Assembly: GCA_035642095.1 (NCBI GenBank)
Contig: DASQTB010000004.1
Coordinates: forward strand, 1-31,507
Reading direction: 5' to 3'
DNA length: 31,507 nucleotides
Source: DASQTB01 sp035642095
GTDB taxonomy: Bacteria > Actinomycetota > UBA4738 > CALAEC01
A model generated the notes under the pieces. It was not told the DNA's origin and did not search any database. It worked only from the letters and a program-made list of their open reading frames with translations. Of the stretch, positions 1 through 6,974 are shown in pieces (positions within the stretch are counted from its first letter, which is position 1; every line of letters starts with the position of its first letter). A program made the position numbers and the translations under genes.

Positions 1-409
1 GGAGATGTTCCGAAAGCTCCTGGACGAGGTCCAGGCCGGGGACAACGTGGGGGTCCTCCTCCGGGGGATCGACAAGGAGGACGTGGCCCGGGGCCAGGTC
101 CTGGCCCAGCCGAGGTCGATCACCCCCCACACCGACTTCACAGCCCAGGTGTACGTCCTGTCCAAGGACGAGGGGGGCCGGCACACCCCGTTCGTCACCG
201 GGTACCAGCCCCAGTTCTACTTCCGGACCACCGACGTGACCGGCCAGATCGCGCTGCCGGAGGGGACCGAGATGGTCATGCCCGGGGACAACGTGGAGAT
301 GTCGGTGGTCCTGGAGAAGCCCATCGCCATGGAGGAGGGCCTCCGGTTCGCCATCCGGGAGGGCGGCCGGACCGTGGGCGCCGGACGGGTAACCGGGGTC
401 ACCAAGTAG
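1..409 (+). CDS. tuf: Elongation factor Tu, C-terminal part (5' end outside window)
   Basis: This is the last 135 codons of EF-Tu, the GTPase that brings aminoacyl-tRNA to the ribosome. The frame is open from base 2 (Glu-Met-Phe-Arg-Lys-Leu-Leu) to the TAG at 407-409, so the GTPase domain and part of domain 2 lie upstream of the window. The segment covers the end of domain 2 (LRGIDKEDVARGQVLA) and all of domain 3, ending with the family signature RFAIREGGRTVGAG followed by a short RVTGVTK tail. The ATG at 5 is an internal Met, not a start, because the preceding Glu codon matches the conserved GVEMFRK context. Only 10 nt separate it from rpsJ, with no room for a terminator or promoter, so the str and S10 operons are probably read through. 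Confidence 0.97.
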   Translation, partial: EMFRKLLDEVQAGDNVGVLLRGIDKEDVARGQVLAQPRSITPHTDFTAQVYVLSKDEGGRHTPFVTGYQPQFYFRTTDVTGQIALPEGTEMVMPGDNVEMSVVLEKPIAMEEGLRFAIREGGRTVGAGRVTGVTK

Positions 410-419
410 AGGAGCGAGG

Positions 420-728
420 GTGGCGGGACCGAAGATCCGGATCAAGCTCAGGGCCTACGACCATGAGCTGCTCGACAAGGCCGCGGGCCAGATCCTCGAG
501 CACGTCCAGCGCACCGGCGCTCGGGTGGTCGGTCCCGTCCCGCTGCCCACCGAGCGGTCGATCTACACCGTGATCCGGTCGCCGCACAAGGACAAGGACA
601 GCCGTGAGCACTTCCAGATGCTGACCCACAAGCGATTGATCGACATCCATGACGCCACGTCCAAGACCGTCCAGGAGCTCCAGCGGTTGAACCTGGCGGC
701 CGGCGTGGACATCGAGATCAAGCTGTAG
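420..728 (+). CDS. rpsJ: 30S ribosomal protein S10
   Basis: S10 (102 aa, normal length) is a 3'-domain protein of the small subunit and, as NusE, also part of transcription antitermination complexes. It carries the family core IRIKLRAYDHELLDKAA, the long loop with LPTERSIYTVIRSPHKDKDSREHFQMLTHKR, and the C-terminal strand ending IEIKL. The start is GTG at 420, with a purine-rich Shine-Dalgarno (AGAGGAG, 408-414) that overlaps the end of tuf. No leader region lies in front of it, so the L4-binding S10 leader known from enterobacteria cannot be present here. It heads the S10 gene block but is likely co-transcribed with tuf. Confidence 0.98.
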   Translation: MAGPKIRIKLRAYDHELLDKAAGQILEHVQRTGARVVGPVPLPTERSIYTVIRSPHKDKDSREHFQMLTHKRLIDIHDATSKTVQELQRLNLAAGVDIEIKL

Positions 729-749
729 GAGAGGCGGAGAGCGAAGGAG

Positions 750-1394
750 ATGGGCGCCAAAGGGATCCTCGGGGAGAAGCTGGGCATGACCCAGCTCTTC
801 ACCGACGAGGGCCGGGCCGTGCCGGTCACGGTCATCAAGGCCGGCCCCTGCCGGGTGGTCCAGGTGAAGACCCCCAAGACGGACGGGTACGCGGCCGTGC
901 AGCTCTCCTACGGCGCGGTGGGCCGGACGCCGAAGCCGCTGGCCGGTCATTACGGCAAGGCGGACGCTGCCCCCGCTCGGTACCTGGTCGAGCTTCGGAC
1001 CGACGAACCGTTCCAAGCGGGCCAGGAGCTTCGGGTGGATGTGTTCCAGCCGGGAGACCGGACCGACGTGGTCGGTGTATCGAAGGGCAAGGGGTTCGCC
1101 GGCCCGATGAAGCGACACGGCTTCGCCGGCCTGTCTGCGTCTCACGGCACCGAGCGGAAGCATCGAAGCCCGGGGGCCATCGGCGCCTGCGCCACTCCTT
1201 CCCGGGTGTTCCGCGGAACCAAGATGGCCGGGCAGATGGGCAACCAGCGGGTCACGGTGTTGAACCTGGAGGTGGTCGAGGCCGACGCCGAGCGCGGCCT
1301 CCTCCTCCTCAAGGGAGCGGTCCCGGGGCCCATCGGCGGGCTGGTGATGGTGCGGTCCAGCGTCAAGACGACCGACGGAAGGAAGAGCGCTTGA
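750..1394 (+). CDS. rplC: 50S ribosomal protein L3
   Basis: L3 (214 aa) binds 23S rRNA near the peptidyl transferase centre and starts large-subunit assembly. The N-terminal GILGEKLGMTQLFTDEG, the central SKGKGFAGPMKRHGFAG and the GTKMAGQMGNQRVTV loop are all present. The Gln in the GQMGNQ motif is the residue methylated by PrmB in proteobacteria. The start is ATG 750 after a purine-rich stretch. The stop TGA (1392-1394) overlaps the ATG of rplD by one base (TGATG), which indicates translational coupling. Confidence 0.98.
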   Translation: MGAKGILGEKLGMTQLFTDEGRAVPVTVIKAGPCRVVQVKTPKTDGYAAVQLSYGAVGRTPKPLAGHYGKADAAPARYLVELRTDEPFQAGQELRVDVFQPGDRTDVVGVSKGKGFAGPMKRHGFAGLSASHGTERKHRSPGAIGACATPSRVFRGTKMAGQMGNQRVTVLNLEVVEADAERGLLLLKGAVPGPIGGLVMVRSSVKTTDGRKSA

Positions 1395-2008
1395 TGCCAA
1401 CCATCGACCTGCTGGACCAGGCCGGGAAGAAGGTCGGCGACCAGGAGCTCGATCCGGCCGTGTTCGACGTCCAGGTCAACGTGCCAGTGATGCATCAGGT
1501 CGTCGTGGCCGGGATGGCGGCCCAGAGGGCCGGGACCCACTCCACCAAGACCAGGGCCGAGGTGTCGGGCGGCGGCCGCAAGCCGTGGCGGCAGAAGGGG
1601 ACCGGCCGGGCCCGTCACGGGTCGAATCGGTCACCGATCTGGATCGGGGGAGGGGTAGCCCACGGCCCCCGGCCTCGGGAGCACGACATGCGGGTGCCCA
1701 AGAAGATGAAGCGGCTGGCCCTCCGGTCGGCCCTCACGGATCGGGCCCGGCAGGAGCGGATCAAGGTGCTGGACGACCTGTCCTTCGACGAGCCCAACAC
1801 GAAGGACGCCCTGGGCGTGCTGGAGTCGATCGAGGCCCAGGGTCTGGTGCTGCTGGTCCTCCCCGAGCCCCAGGACGTCGTGGAGAAGTCGTTCCGGAAC
1901 CTGTCCCACGTCAAGGTGACGTATCCGGGACGGCTCGGAACCTATGAGGTCCTGGCAGCGGACTGGATCGTTCTCACCCGTCCGGCCCTCGAGGCGGTGA
2001 GACCGTGA
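1394..2008 (+). CDS. rplD: 50S ribosomal protein L4
   Basis: L4 (204 aa) binds 23S rRNA domain I and its extended loop lines the exit tunnel. The tunnel loop is visible as HSTKTRAEVSGGGRKPWRQKGTGRARHGSNRSPIWIGGG, ending in the universal GG-VAHGP segment. I chose ATG 1394, which forms a TGATG overlap with rplC. A TTG three bases upstream would add one residue and is less likely. Its stop overlaps the rplW start as GTGA. In enterobacteria L4 represses its own operon, but no leader for this is seen upstream of rpsJ. Confidence 0.97.
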   Translation: MPTIDLLDQAGKKVGDQELDPAVFDVQVNVPVMHQVVVAGMAAQRAGTHSTKTRAEVSGGGRKPWRQKGTGRARHGSNRSPIWIGGGVAHGPRPREHDMRVPKKMKRLALRSALTDRARQERIKVLDDLSFDEPNTKDALGVLESIEAQGLVLLVLPEPQDVVEKSFRNLSHVKVTYPGRLGTYEVLAADWIVLTRPALEAVRP

Positions 2009-2292
2009 AGAGTCCCCGGGATGTGATCATCCGGCCGATGGTCTCGGAGAAGTCGTACGCCGGCCTGGAGCAGAACCACTACACGTTCCTGGTCGCCCCG
2101 GACTCGAACAAGACCGAGATCAAGGAGGCCGTGCAGAAGATCTGGAACGTCCGGGTCCTCCGGGTGAACACGATGAACAGGAAGGGCAAGGAGAAGCGGT
2201 TCCGGTACACCCGAGGGAAGCGACCCGACCAGAAGATGGCCATGGTCACCCTGGCCGAGGGTGACTCGATCGAGATCTTCGAGCAGAAGTGA
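2005..2292 (+). CDS. rplW: 50S ribosomal protein L23
   Basis: L23 (95 aa) sits at the tunnel exit, where it docks trigger factor and SRP. The family core is clear: DVIIRPMVSEKSYAGLEQNHYTF at the N-terminus, DSNKTEIKEAVQKIWNVRVLRVNTMN in the centre, and the basic KGKEKRFRYTRGKRPDQKMAMVTL segment. The start is GTG 2005 within a GTGA overlap with the rplD stop. It is followed by rplB after 7 nt. Confidence 0.98.
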   Translation: MKSPRDVIIRPMVSEKSYAGLEQNHYTFLVAPDSNKTEIKEAVQKIWNVRVLRVNTMNRKGKEKRFRYTRGKRPDQKMAMVTLAEGDSIEIFEQK

Positions 2293-2299
2293 GCATGAG

Positions 2300-3133
2300 A
2301 TGGCGCTGAGGAAGCACAAGCCGACGACACCGGGACGACGAGGATCCTCGGTCTCCGACTTCTCCGAGGTCACCCGGGATCGGCCGGAGCGGTCGCTGAC
2401 CGCGAAAGTCTCGAAGAAGGCCGGACGCAACGCCTACGGCCGGATCACCACCCGGCACCGAGGCGGTGGACACAAGCGCCGCTACCGGGTGATCGACTTC
2501 CGGCGGACCAAGGACGGCATCCCGGCCAGGGTCGCCCAGATCGAGTACGACCCGAACCGGACGGCCCGGATCGCGCTGCTCCACTACGCGGATGGGGAGA
2601 AGCGATACATCCTGGCGCCTCAGAACCTGAAGGTCGGGGACCGCCTGGCGTCCGGTCCTTCGGCGGACGTCCGTGCCGGGAATGCCCTTCCCCTGGCGAA
2701 CATCCCCGTGGGCACGGTGGTTCATGCCGTGGAACTTCGGCCGGGTCAGGGCGCCAAGATGGCTCGGTCGGCGGGGGCCTCGGTGCAGATCGTGGCCAAG
2801 GAGAGCGGCCTCGCCCAGCTCCGACTGCCGTCGGGAGAGATCCGGATGGTGGATCTGAAGTGCCGGGCCACCGTCGGAGCGGTGGGCAACCCGGAACACG
2901 AGCTGATCGCGTGGGGCAAGGCCGGACGGAACAGGTGGCGAGGGAAGCGGCCCAGCGTCCGGGGGGTGGCCATGAACCCGGTCGACCACCCGCTCGGCGG
3001 CGGCGAGGGGAAGTCATCCGGTGGCCGGCACCCTACATCGCCGTGGGGGAAGACCGAGGGCCGCACCCGGAAGAAGGGCAAGCCCTCGGACCGGTACATC
3101 GTCCGCCGCCGGAGGAAGAAGGGAAGGACCTAG
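2300..3133 (+). CDS. rplB: 50S ribosomal protein L2
   Basis: L2 (277 aa, typical length) is needed for subunit association and peptidyl transferase function. The RNA-binding core (GRNAYGRITTRHRGGGHKRRYR), the SH3-like domain, and the C-terminal MNPVDHP...GGGEGKSSGGRHPTSPWG segment are present. The start is ATG 2300 (MALRKHKPTTPGRR); in-frame upstream codons run back into rplW and are not family-like. One oddity is that the near-invariant bacterial PHGGGEG motif reads PLGGGEG, with Leu at residue 232 (codon CTC at 2993-2995). The preceding His230, the residue implicated in activity in E. coli, is kept. The rpsS start follows the stop directly. Confidence 0.98.
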   Translation: MALRKHKPTTPGRRGSSVSDFSEVTRDRPERSLTAKVSKKAGRNAYGRITTRHRGGGHKRRYRVIDFRRTKDGIPARVAQIEYDPNRTARIALLHYADGEKRYILAPQNLKVGDRLASGPSADVRAGNALPLANIPVGTVVHAVELRPGQGAKMARSAGASVQIVAKESGLAQLRLPSGEIRMVDLKCRATVGAVGNPEHELIAWGKAGRNRWRGKRPSVRGVAMNPVDHPLGGGEGKSSGGRHPTSPWGKTEGRTRKKGKPSDRYIVRRRRKKGRT

Positions 3134-3418
3134 ATGCCGCGCTCGGTGAAGAAGGGACCGTTCGTCGACGACCATCTCCTGAAGAAGGTCGACGACATGA
3201 ACAGGAGTGGACACAAGCGGGTGATCCGGACCTGGTCCCGCCGGTCCACGATCATCCCCGAGATGGTGGGTCACACCATCGCGGTGCACGACGGCCGCAA
3301 GCACGTCCCCGTGTTCGTCACCGAGGCGATGGTCGGGCACAAGCTCGGGGAGTTCGCTCCGACCCGGGTGTTCCGGACCCACGGGCATCACACCGAGCGA
3401 AGCACGGCGCTGAAGTAG
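3134..3418 (+). CDS. rpsS: 30S ribosomal protein S19
   Basis: S19 (94 aa) binds the 16S 3' domain with S13 at the head of the small subunit. It opens with the signature MPRSVKKGPFVDDHLLKKV and contains RRSTIIPEMVGHTIAVHDGRKHVPVFV and the family motif VGHKLGEFAPTR. ATG 3134 directly follows the rplB TAG, a zero-base spacing that favours re-initiation by the same ribosome. A GAAGG tract inside the end of rplB can act as Shine-Dalgarno. Confidence 0.98.
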   Translation: MPRSVKKGPFVDDHLLKKVDDMNRSGHKRVIRTWSRRSTIIPEMVGHTIAVHDGRKHVPVFVTEAMVGHKLGEFAPTRVFRTHGHHTERSTALK

Positions 3419-3425
3419 GAGGACC

Positions 3426-3788
3426 ATGCAAGCACGGGCCAAGGCCAGATTCGTCCGGGTGTCGCCGCGGAAGGCTCGGCGGGCGATCGAGCTCATCCGC
3501 GGGAGGCCCGCTGGGGAGGCTCGGCGCATCCTGGCGTTCTCCCCGATCGGCGCGGCTCGGCCGGTCCGGAAGGTGCTGGATTCAGCGATCGCCAACGCCG
3601 AGCAGAACCCGGGCGTGATCTCCGACAATCTCGTGGTGGCCCGGGCGTTCGTCGACGAGGGCCCCACGTTGCACCGGTGGCGCCCCCGAGCGCTGGGCCG
3701 GGCCACGCGGATCCGGAAGCGGACCAGTCACATCACGGTCGTGGTGGAGACCGTCGGGGAGGTGAGCGGCGTTGGGGCAGAAGGTTAA
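3426..3788 (+). CDS. rplV: 50S ribosomal protein L22
   Basis: L22 (120 aa) contributes its beta-hairpin to the polypeptide exit tunnel, where macrolide-resistance changes occur in other species. The sequence shows VRVSPRKARRAIELIRG, the central AIANAEQNPG helix and the hairpin region FVDEGPTLHRWRPRALGRATRIRKRTSHITVVV. ATG 3426 is preceded by an AGGAGGACC Shine-Dalgarno. The last 17 bases overlap the start of rpsC. A C-terminal extension (VGEVSGVGAEG) arises from this overlap region and is probably without function. Confidence 0.98.
   Translation: MQARAKARFVRVSPRKARRAIELIRGRPAGEARRILAFSPIGAARPVRKVLDSAIANAEQNPGVISDNLVVARAFVDEGPTLHRWRPRALGRATRIRKRTSHITVVVETVGEVSGVGAEG
3756..3765 (+). promoter_or_regulatory. 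Strong Shine-Dalgarno deciding the TTG start of rpsC
   Basis: The sequence GGGGAGGTGA lies inside the 3' end of rplV. Its GGAGGT core is 8 nt before TTG 3772. The match to the anti-Shine-Dalgarno is near perfect, and the downstream codons give the universal S3 N-terminus MGQKVNP. Together these fix a TTG start with a 17-nt overlap of rplV. Confidence 0.75.
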
Positions 3789-4803
3789 TCCCTACGGGTT
3801 CCGCCTCGGGGTCATCTACCCGTGGAAGTCGCGGTGGTACGCGGGCAAGGCGGACTACCGGACGGCGCTGCACGAGGACATCGCCATCCGCGATTACATC
3901 CGGTTGCATCTGTCGCGGGCCGGTATCTCGGGCATCGACATCGAGCGCAAGGGCGATCAGGTGCAGGTCTACATCCGAACCGCCCGGCCGGGCATCGTCA
4001 TCGGCCGGAAGGGCGCCGAGGTCGAGCGGGTCCGGAAGGACCTGGAGCGGATGACGGCCAAGCGGGTCGACGTCAAGGTCGAGGACATGAATCAGGCGGC
4101 CACCGAGTCGAGGCCGGAGACGGACGCTCAGCTCCTGGCCCAGGGCACGGCCGAGCAGCTCCAGGGGCGGGTGTCGTTCCGCCGGGCCATGCGACGGACC
4201 GTGCAGACCGCGATGCGGTCGGGTGCCCTGGGGGTCCGGGTCCAGTGTTCGGGCCGCCTGGGAGGCATCGAGATGTCCCGCCGGGAATGGTACCGGGAGG
4301 GCCGGGTTCCCCTTCACACCCTGCGGGCCAAGATCGACTACGGCTTCGCCGAGGCCAAGACGACGTTCGGGCGCATCGGCGCGAAGGTGTGGGTGTACCA
4401 GGGCGACGAGATCCCTCTCGAGGAGATCGAGACCGAGCGGGCCCGGGCCCGGGCGCTGGCCGGCGTCGCCGTTGGCCCCACCGGGGCCTCAACCGGCGCG
4501 CTGATCACGGACGAGAAGGAGATGCGCGAGGTGTCCGCCCCCGACGACACGCCTCCGCCCGAGCAGGAGCCATCCGAGCCTTCGCCCGAGGAACCCGCCA
4601 AGGCCGTCGGGCCGCCTTCGGTCACAAGAGGGGTTCCCTCCGGCGGCCCTCCGGCCCCGGAAGTCGGACCCGACGAGTCGCAGGACACCGACCGCTCCAA
4701 GGGGGCCGAGGGGCCCTCGGAGGGAGGTCCCCGTGTGACCGAAGAGGGCCCTGAAGGCCCACCCAGCGAGGAGCCACCGGCGAGCACTGAGGGTGAGAGC
4801 TGA
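3772..4803 (+). CDS. rpsC: 30S ribosomal protein S3 with long acidic proline-rich tail
   Basis: S3 forms part of the mRNA entry channel of the small subunit. The N-terminal MGQKVNPYGFRLGV, the KH domain with IVIGRKGAEVERVRKDLERM (about residues 76-95) and the C-terminal domain SGRLGGIEMSRREWYREGRVPLHTLRAKIDYG are all normal, and the core ends near residue 215. The protein is 343 aa, against about 210-280 in most bacteria. The extra ~125 residues are rich in Pro, Glu, Ser and Gly and look disordered. Actinobacterial S3 often has an acidic tail, but this one is unusually long. The tail DNA holds a long inverted repeat (4617-4743, listed separately). The start is TTG 3772, and the stop overlaps rplP as TGATG. 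Confidence 0.96.
   Translation: MGQKVNPYGFRLGVIYPWKSRWYAGKADYRTALHEDIAIRDYIRLHLSRAGISGIDIERKGDQVQVYIRTARPGIVIGRKGAEVERVRKDLERMTAKRVDVKVEDMNQAATESRPETDAQLLAQGTAEQLQGRVSFRRAMRRTVQTAMRSGALGVRVQCSGRLGGIEMSRREWYREGRVPLHTLRAKIDYGFAEAKTTFGRIGAKVWVYQGDEIPLEEIETERARARALAGVAVGPTGASTGALITDEKEMREVSAPDDTPPPEQEPSEPSPEEPAKAVGPPSVTRGVPSGGPPAPEVGPDESQDTDRSKGAEGPSEGGPRVTEEGPEGPPSEEPPASTEGES
4617..4743 (+). repeat. Long imperfect inverted repeat inside the rpsC tail
   Basis: The left arm 4617-4642 and right arm 4718-4743 are 26 nt each and complementary: 21 Watson-Crick pairs, 2 G-U pairs and 3 mismatches. There are 10 perfect pairs at the outer end (TTCGGTCACA with TGTGACCGAA) and 7-8 perfect pairs at the inner end (CCCTCCG with CGGAGGG). 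Complementarity continues more weakly into 4643-4657 and 4703-4717 (11 of 15 positions). The 75-nt segment between the arms is a multiple of three. In the mRNA this would fold as a long hairpin about 60 nt before the end of rpsC. Confidence 0.85.
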
Positions 4804-5225
4804 TGCTGCAGCCCAAGAAGGTCAAGCATCGGAAGCAGCAGCGGGGCCGGATGCGGGGCAAGGCCAAGGGCGGCACCGAGGTGGCCTTCGGCGACTACGG
4901 GCTGGTGGCGCTGGAACCCGGGTGGATCAGCAACCGGCAGATCGAAGCGGCCCGGGTGGCGATGACCCGTCACATCCGCCGGGGGGGCAAGGTGTGGATC
5001 AACATCTTCCCCGACAAGCCGGTGACCAAGAAGCCCGCCGAGACCCGGATGGGGTCGGGCAAGGGCAACCCCGAGCTGTGGGTGGCCGTGGTGAAGCCGG
5101 GTCGGGTCATGTTCGAGCTGTCGGGCGTCTCCGAAGAGGTGGCCCGAGAGGCTATCAGTCGTGCCGCGCACAAGCTCCCCATCCGCTCGAAGTTCGTGAC
5201 CCGTCTGGGAGGGGTGGTCGGGTGA
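4803..5225 (+). CDS. rplP: 50S ribosomal protein L16
   Basis: L16 (140 aa) contacts A-site tRNA and is one of the last proteins to join the 50S subunit. It has MLQPKKVKHRKQQRGRMRGKAKGG at the N-terminus, FGDYGLVALEPGWISNRQIEAARVA, and the family signature RMGSGKGNPELWVAVVKPGRVMFE. ATG 4803 overlaps the rpsC stop (TGATG), so translation is probably coupled to ribosomes that have read through the rpsC tail hairpin. Its stop overlaps the rpmC start as GTGA. Confidence 0.98.
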   Translation: MLQPKKVKHRKQQRGRMRGKAKGGTEVAFGDYGLVALEPGWISNRQIEAARVAMTRHIRRGGKVWINIFPDKPVTKKPAETRMGSGKGNPELWVAVVKPGRVMFELSGVSEEVAREAISRAAHKLPIRSKFVTRLGGVVG

Positions 5226-5443
5226 CCCGGCCCTCCGAGCTCCGTGATCTCCCGGAGGACGAGCTCCGGGCCCGGCTGGATTCGTCCAAGGAGGAGCTGT
5301 TCAACCTGCGGTTCCAGCTGGCCACGGGACAGCTCGACAACCCCATGCGGATCAAGGACGTTCGTCACGAGATCGCTCGCCTGATGACCGTGCTCACCGA
5401 GCGAGCTCTGGCCGCCGAGCAGGAGGAGGAGGAGGCCTCGTGA
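5222..5443 (+). CDS. rpmC: 50S ribosomal protein L29
   Basis: L29 (73 aa) is a two-helix protein beside L23 at the tunnel exit. It shows the family pattern ELRDLPEDELRARLDSSKEELFNLRFQLATGQLDNPMRIKDVRHEIARLMTVL. I start it at GTG 5222, within a GTGA overlap with the rplP stop; the frame stays open further upstream but that sequence is not L29-like. The C-terminus is an acidic run (AAEQEEEEAS). It overlaps rpsQ as GTGA. Confidence 0.95.
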   Translation: MTRPSELRDLPEDELRARLDSSKEELFNLRFQLATGQLDNPMRIKDVRHEIARLMTVLTERALAAEQEEEEAS

Positions 5444-5697
5444 CCGAGCGCGGGGAGCGCAAGGTGCGGACCGGCGTGGTGGTCTCGGACCGGATGGACA
5501 AGACCGTCGTCGTCCAGATCGAGGGCCGGAAGCCACATCCGTTGTACAGGAAGATGGTCCGCCGGACCGCCAAGCTGCACGCCCACGACGAGTCGAATGA
5601 GGCCCGGGTGGGCGACATGGTCCGGCTCATGGAGACCCGGCCGCTGTCGAAGACGAAGCGGTGGCGGGTTGTGGAGATCGTGGAGAAGGCCAAGTGA
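5440..5697 (+). CDS. rpsQ: 30S ribosomal protein S17
   Basis: S17 (85 aa) is an OB-fold primary binder of 16S rRNA. It carries the signature VRTGVVVSDRMDKTVVVQIEGRKPHPLYRKMVRRTAKLHAHDESNEARVGDMVRLMETRPLSKTKRWRVVEIV, including the conserved D-K-T and RPLSKTKRW segments. GTG 5440 overlaps the rpmC stop, and an AGGAGG-rich tract inside rpmC (about 5421-5435) serves as Shine-Dalgarno. The stop overlaps rplN as GTGA. Confidence 0.98.
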   Translation: MTERGERKVRTGVVVSDRMDKTVVVQIEGRKPHPLYRKMVRRTAKLHAHDESNEARVGDMVRLMETRPLSKTKRWRVVEIVEKAK

Positions 5698-6062
5698 TCC
5701 AGCAGGAATCACGGGTTCGGGTGGCCGACAACACGGGAGCCAAGGAAGTCCTGTGCATCCGCGTGCTGGGCGGGTCCGGTCGACGCTATGCCGGCGTCGG
5801 TGACATCATCGTCGGAGCCGTCAAGGACGCCCTTCCGGGGGCCGGAGTGAAGAAGGGCGACGTGGTCAAGGCGGTGGTCGTTCGGACGGCCAAGGAGAAG
5901 CGTCGGCTCGACGGCTCGTACATCAAGTTCGACGACAACGCCGTCGTGCTGATCAACGAGCAGCAGCAGCCCCGGGGCACCCGGATCTTCGGCCCCGTGG
6001 CTCGCGAGCTGAGGGAGAAGCGATTCATGCGCATCATCTCGCTGGCGCCGGAGGTGCTCTGA
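5694..6062 (+). CDS. rplN: 50S ribosomal protein L14
   Basis: L14 (122 aa, the standard length) forms inter-subunit bridges and is the target of RsfS silencing. It begins MIQQESRVRVADNTGAKEVLCIRVLGGS and contains GDIIVGAVKDALPGAGVKKGDVVKAVVVRTAKEKRRLDGSYIKFDDNAVVLIN. The start is GTG 5694, overlapping the rpsQ stop (GTGA). An ATG 11 codons upstream in the same frame lies inside rpsQ and would add a non-family peptide. The stop TGA is followed directly by the GTG of rplX. Confidence 0.98.
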   Translation: MIQQESRVRVADNTGAKEVLCIRVLGGSGRRYAGVGDIIVGAVKDALPGAGVKKGDVVKAVVVRTAKEKRRLDGSYIKFDDNAVVLINEQQQPRGTRIFGPVARELREKRFMRIISLAPEVL

Positions 6063-6389
6063 GTGCCCGGCGTTCACATCAAGAAGGACGACGAGGTCCA
6101 GGTCCTCCACGGGAAGGATCGGGGCACCCGGGGACGGGTGGTCCGGGTCCTGCCCCGGGAAGCCCGGGTCATGGTCGAGGGCGTGGCCCGGGCCAAGAAG
6201 CACACCCGGATCCGAGCCACCCGTCGCGGCGCGCAAGAGGGCGGGATCATCGACATCGAGCAGTTCGTCGACATCTCGAACGTGGCCGTTGTGTGCAAGT
6301 CGTGCGGGCAACCGACCAGGGTCGGATTCCGTCGCGACGACGAGGGCAACAAGCATCGGGTGTGCCGGAAGTGTGGAGCGGACCTCTGA
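6063..6389 (+). CDS. rplX: 50S ribosomal protein L24 with zinc ribbon
   Basis: L24 (108 aa) is an assembly initiator at the 5' end of 23S rRNA. The KOW motif (IKKDDEVQVLHGKDRGTRGRVVRVLP) is at residues ~6-32, followed by VEGVARAKKHTRIRATRRGAQEGGIIDIEQFVDISNVAVV. The C-terminus has two Cys pairs (CKSCGQPTRVGFR and CRKCGADL), a four-cysteine zinc ribbon like that of Thermus L24. From memory, mycobacterial L24 has lost these cysteines. GTG 6063 directly follows the rplN stop, and its own stop overlaps the rplE ATG (TGATG). Confidence 0.97.
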   Translation: MPGVHIKKDDEVQVLHGKDRGTRGRVVRVLPREARVMVEGVARAKKHTRIRATRRGAQEGGIIDIEQFVDISNVAVVCKSCGQPTRVGFRRDDEGNKHRVCRKCGADL

Positions 6390-6964
6390 TGGCCGATCGT
6401 CCTCGCCTGAAGCAGCGGTATGGCGACGAGTTGGTCCCCGCGCTGCAGCGGGAGCTCGGCTACCCGAACCCGATGCAGGTCCCCAGGCTCGAGAAGATCG
6501 TGGTCAACGTCGGAGTGGGCGAGGCTGCCCGGGAGGCCAAGGCCCTCGATGGCGCGCTCAGCGACCTGGCTACCATCACCGGGCAGAAGCCGTTGGTCAC
6601 GAAGGCCAAGAAGTCGATCGCGGGGTTCAAGCTCCGGGAGGGGATGTCGATCGGCGCCAAGGTCACCCTCCGAGGCGATAGGATGTGGGAGTTCCTGGAC
6701 CGTCTGCTGGCCACTGCGCTGCCGCGGATCCGGGACTTCCGGGGCCTCGACTCGGGCGCGTTCGACGGTCGGGGTAACTACACGCTGGGTCTCACCGAGC
6801 AGCTCGTGTTCCCGGAGATCGATTACGACAAGATCGACGCCGTCCGGGGGATGGACATCACCGTGGTGACCACGGCTCGGGGTGACGACGAGGGCCGGGC
6901 CGTCCTGCGGGCCCTCGGGTTCCCGTTCAGGGGGGAGCCCGCGGTGACCGCCGGAGCGGCGTGA
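6389..6964 (+). CDS. rplE: 50S ribosomal protein L5
   Basis: L5 (191 aa) binds 5S rRNA and P-site tRNA. It has RLKQRYGDELVPALQRELGYPNPMQVPRLEKIVVNVGVGEA, the PLVTKAKKSIAGFKLREGMSIGAKVTLRGDRMWEFLDRL block and the GRGNYTLGLTEQLVFPEIDYDKIDAVRGMDI motif. ATG 6389 makes a TGATG overlap with rplX; upstream codons in frame lie inside rplX. The last ~10 residues (EPAVTAGAA) go beyond the usual end. It is followed after 10 nt by rpsN. Confidence 0.98.
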   Translation: MADRPRLKQRYGDELVPALQRELGYPNPMQVPRLEKIVVNVGVGEAAREAKALDGALSDLATITGQKPLVTKAKKSIAGFKLREGMSIGAKVTLRGDRMWEFLDRLLATALPRIRDFRGLDSGAFDGRGNYTLGLTEQLVFPEIDYDKIDAVRGMDITVVTTARGDDEGRAVLRALGFPFRGEPAVTAGAA

Positions 6965-6974
6965 GAGAAGAGAC

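Noticed and set aside
399..1400. Long antisense open frame opposite rpsJ-rplC; similar ones at 9150-11000, 17741-19852, 26181-28196 and 28968-30623
   Set aside because: They lie opposite well-conserved genes. Their translations are rich in Arg, Pro, Gly, His and Asp without family motifs, and GC-rich DNA suppresses stops on the opposite strand.
3756..3788. Sequencing frameshift at the rplV-rpsC overlap
   Set aside because: Both proteins keep full family sequences, and the TTG start has an ideal Shine-Dalgarno, so the 17-nt overlap is genuine.
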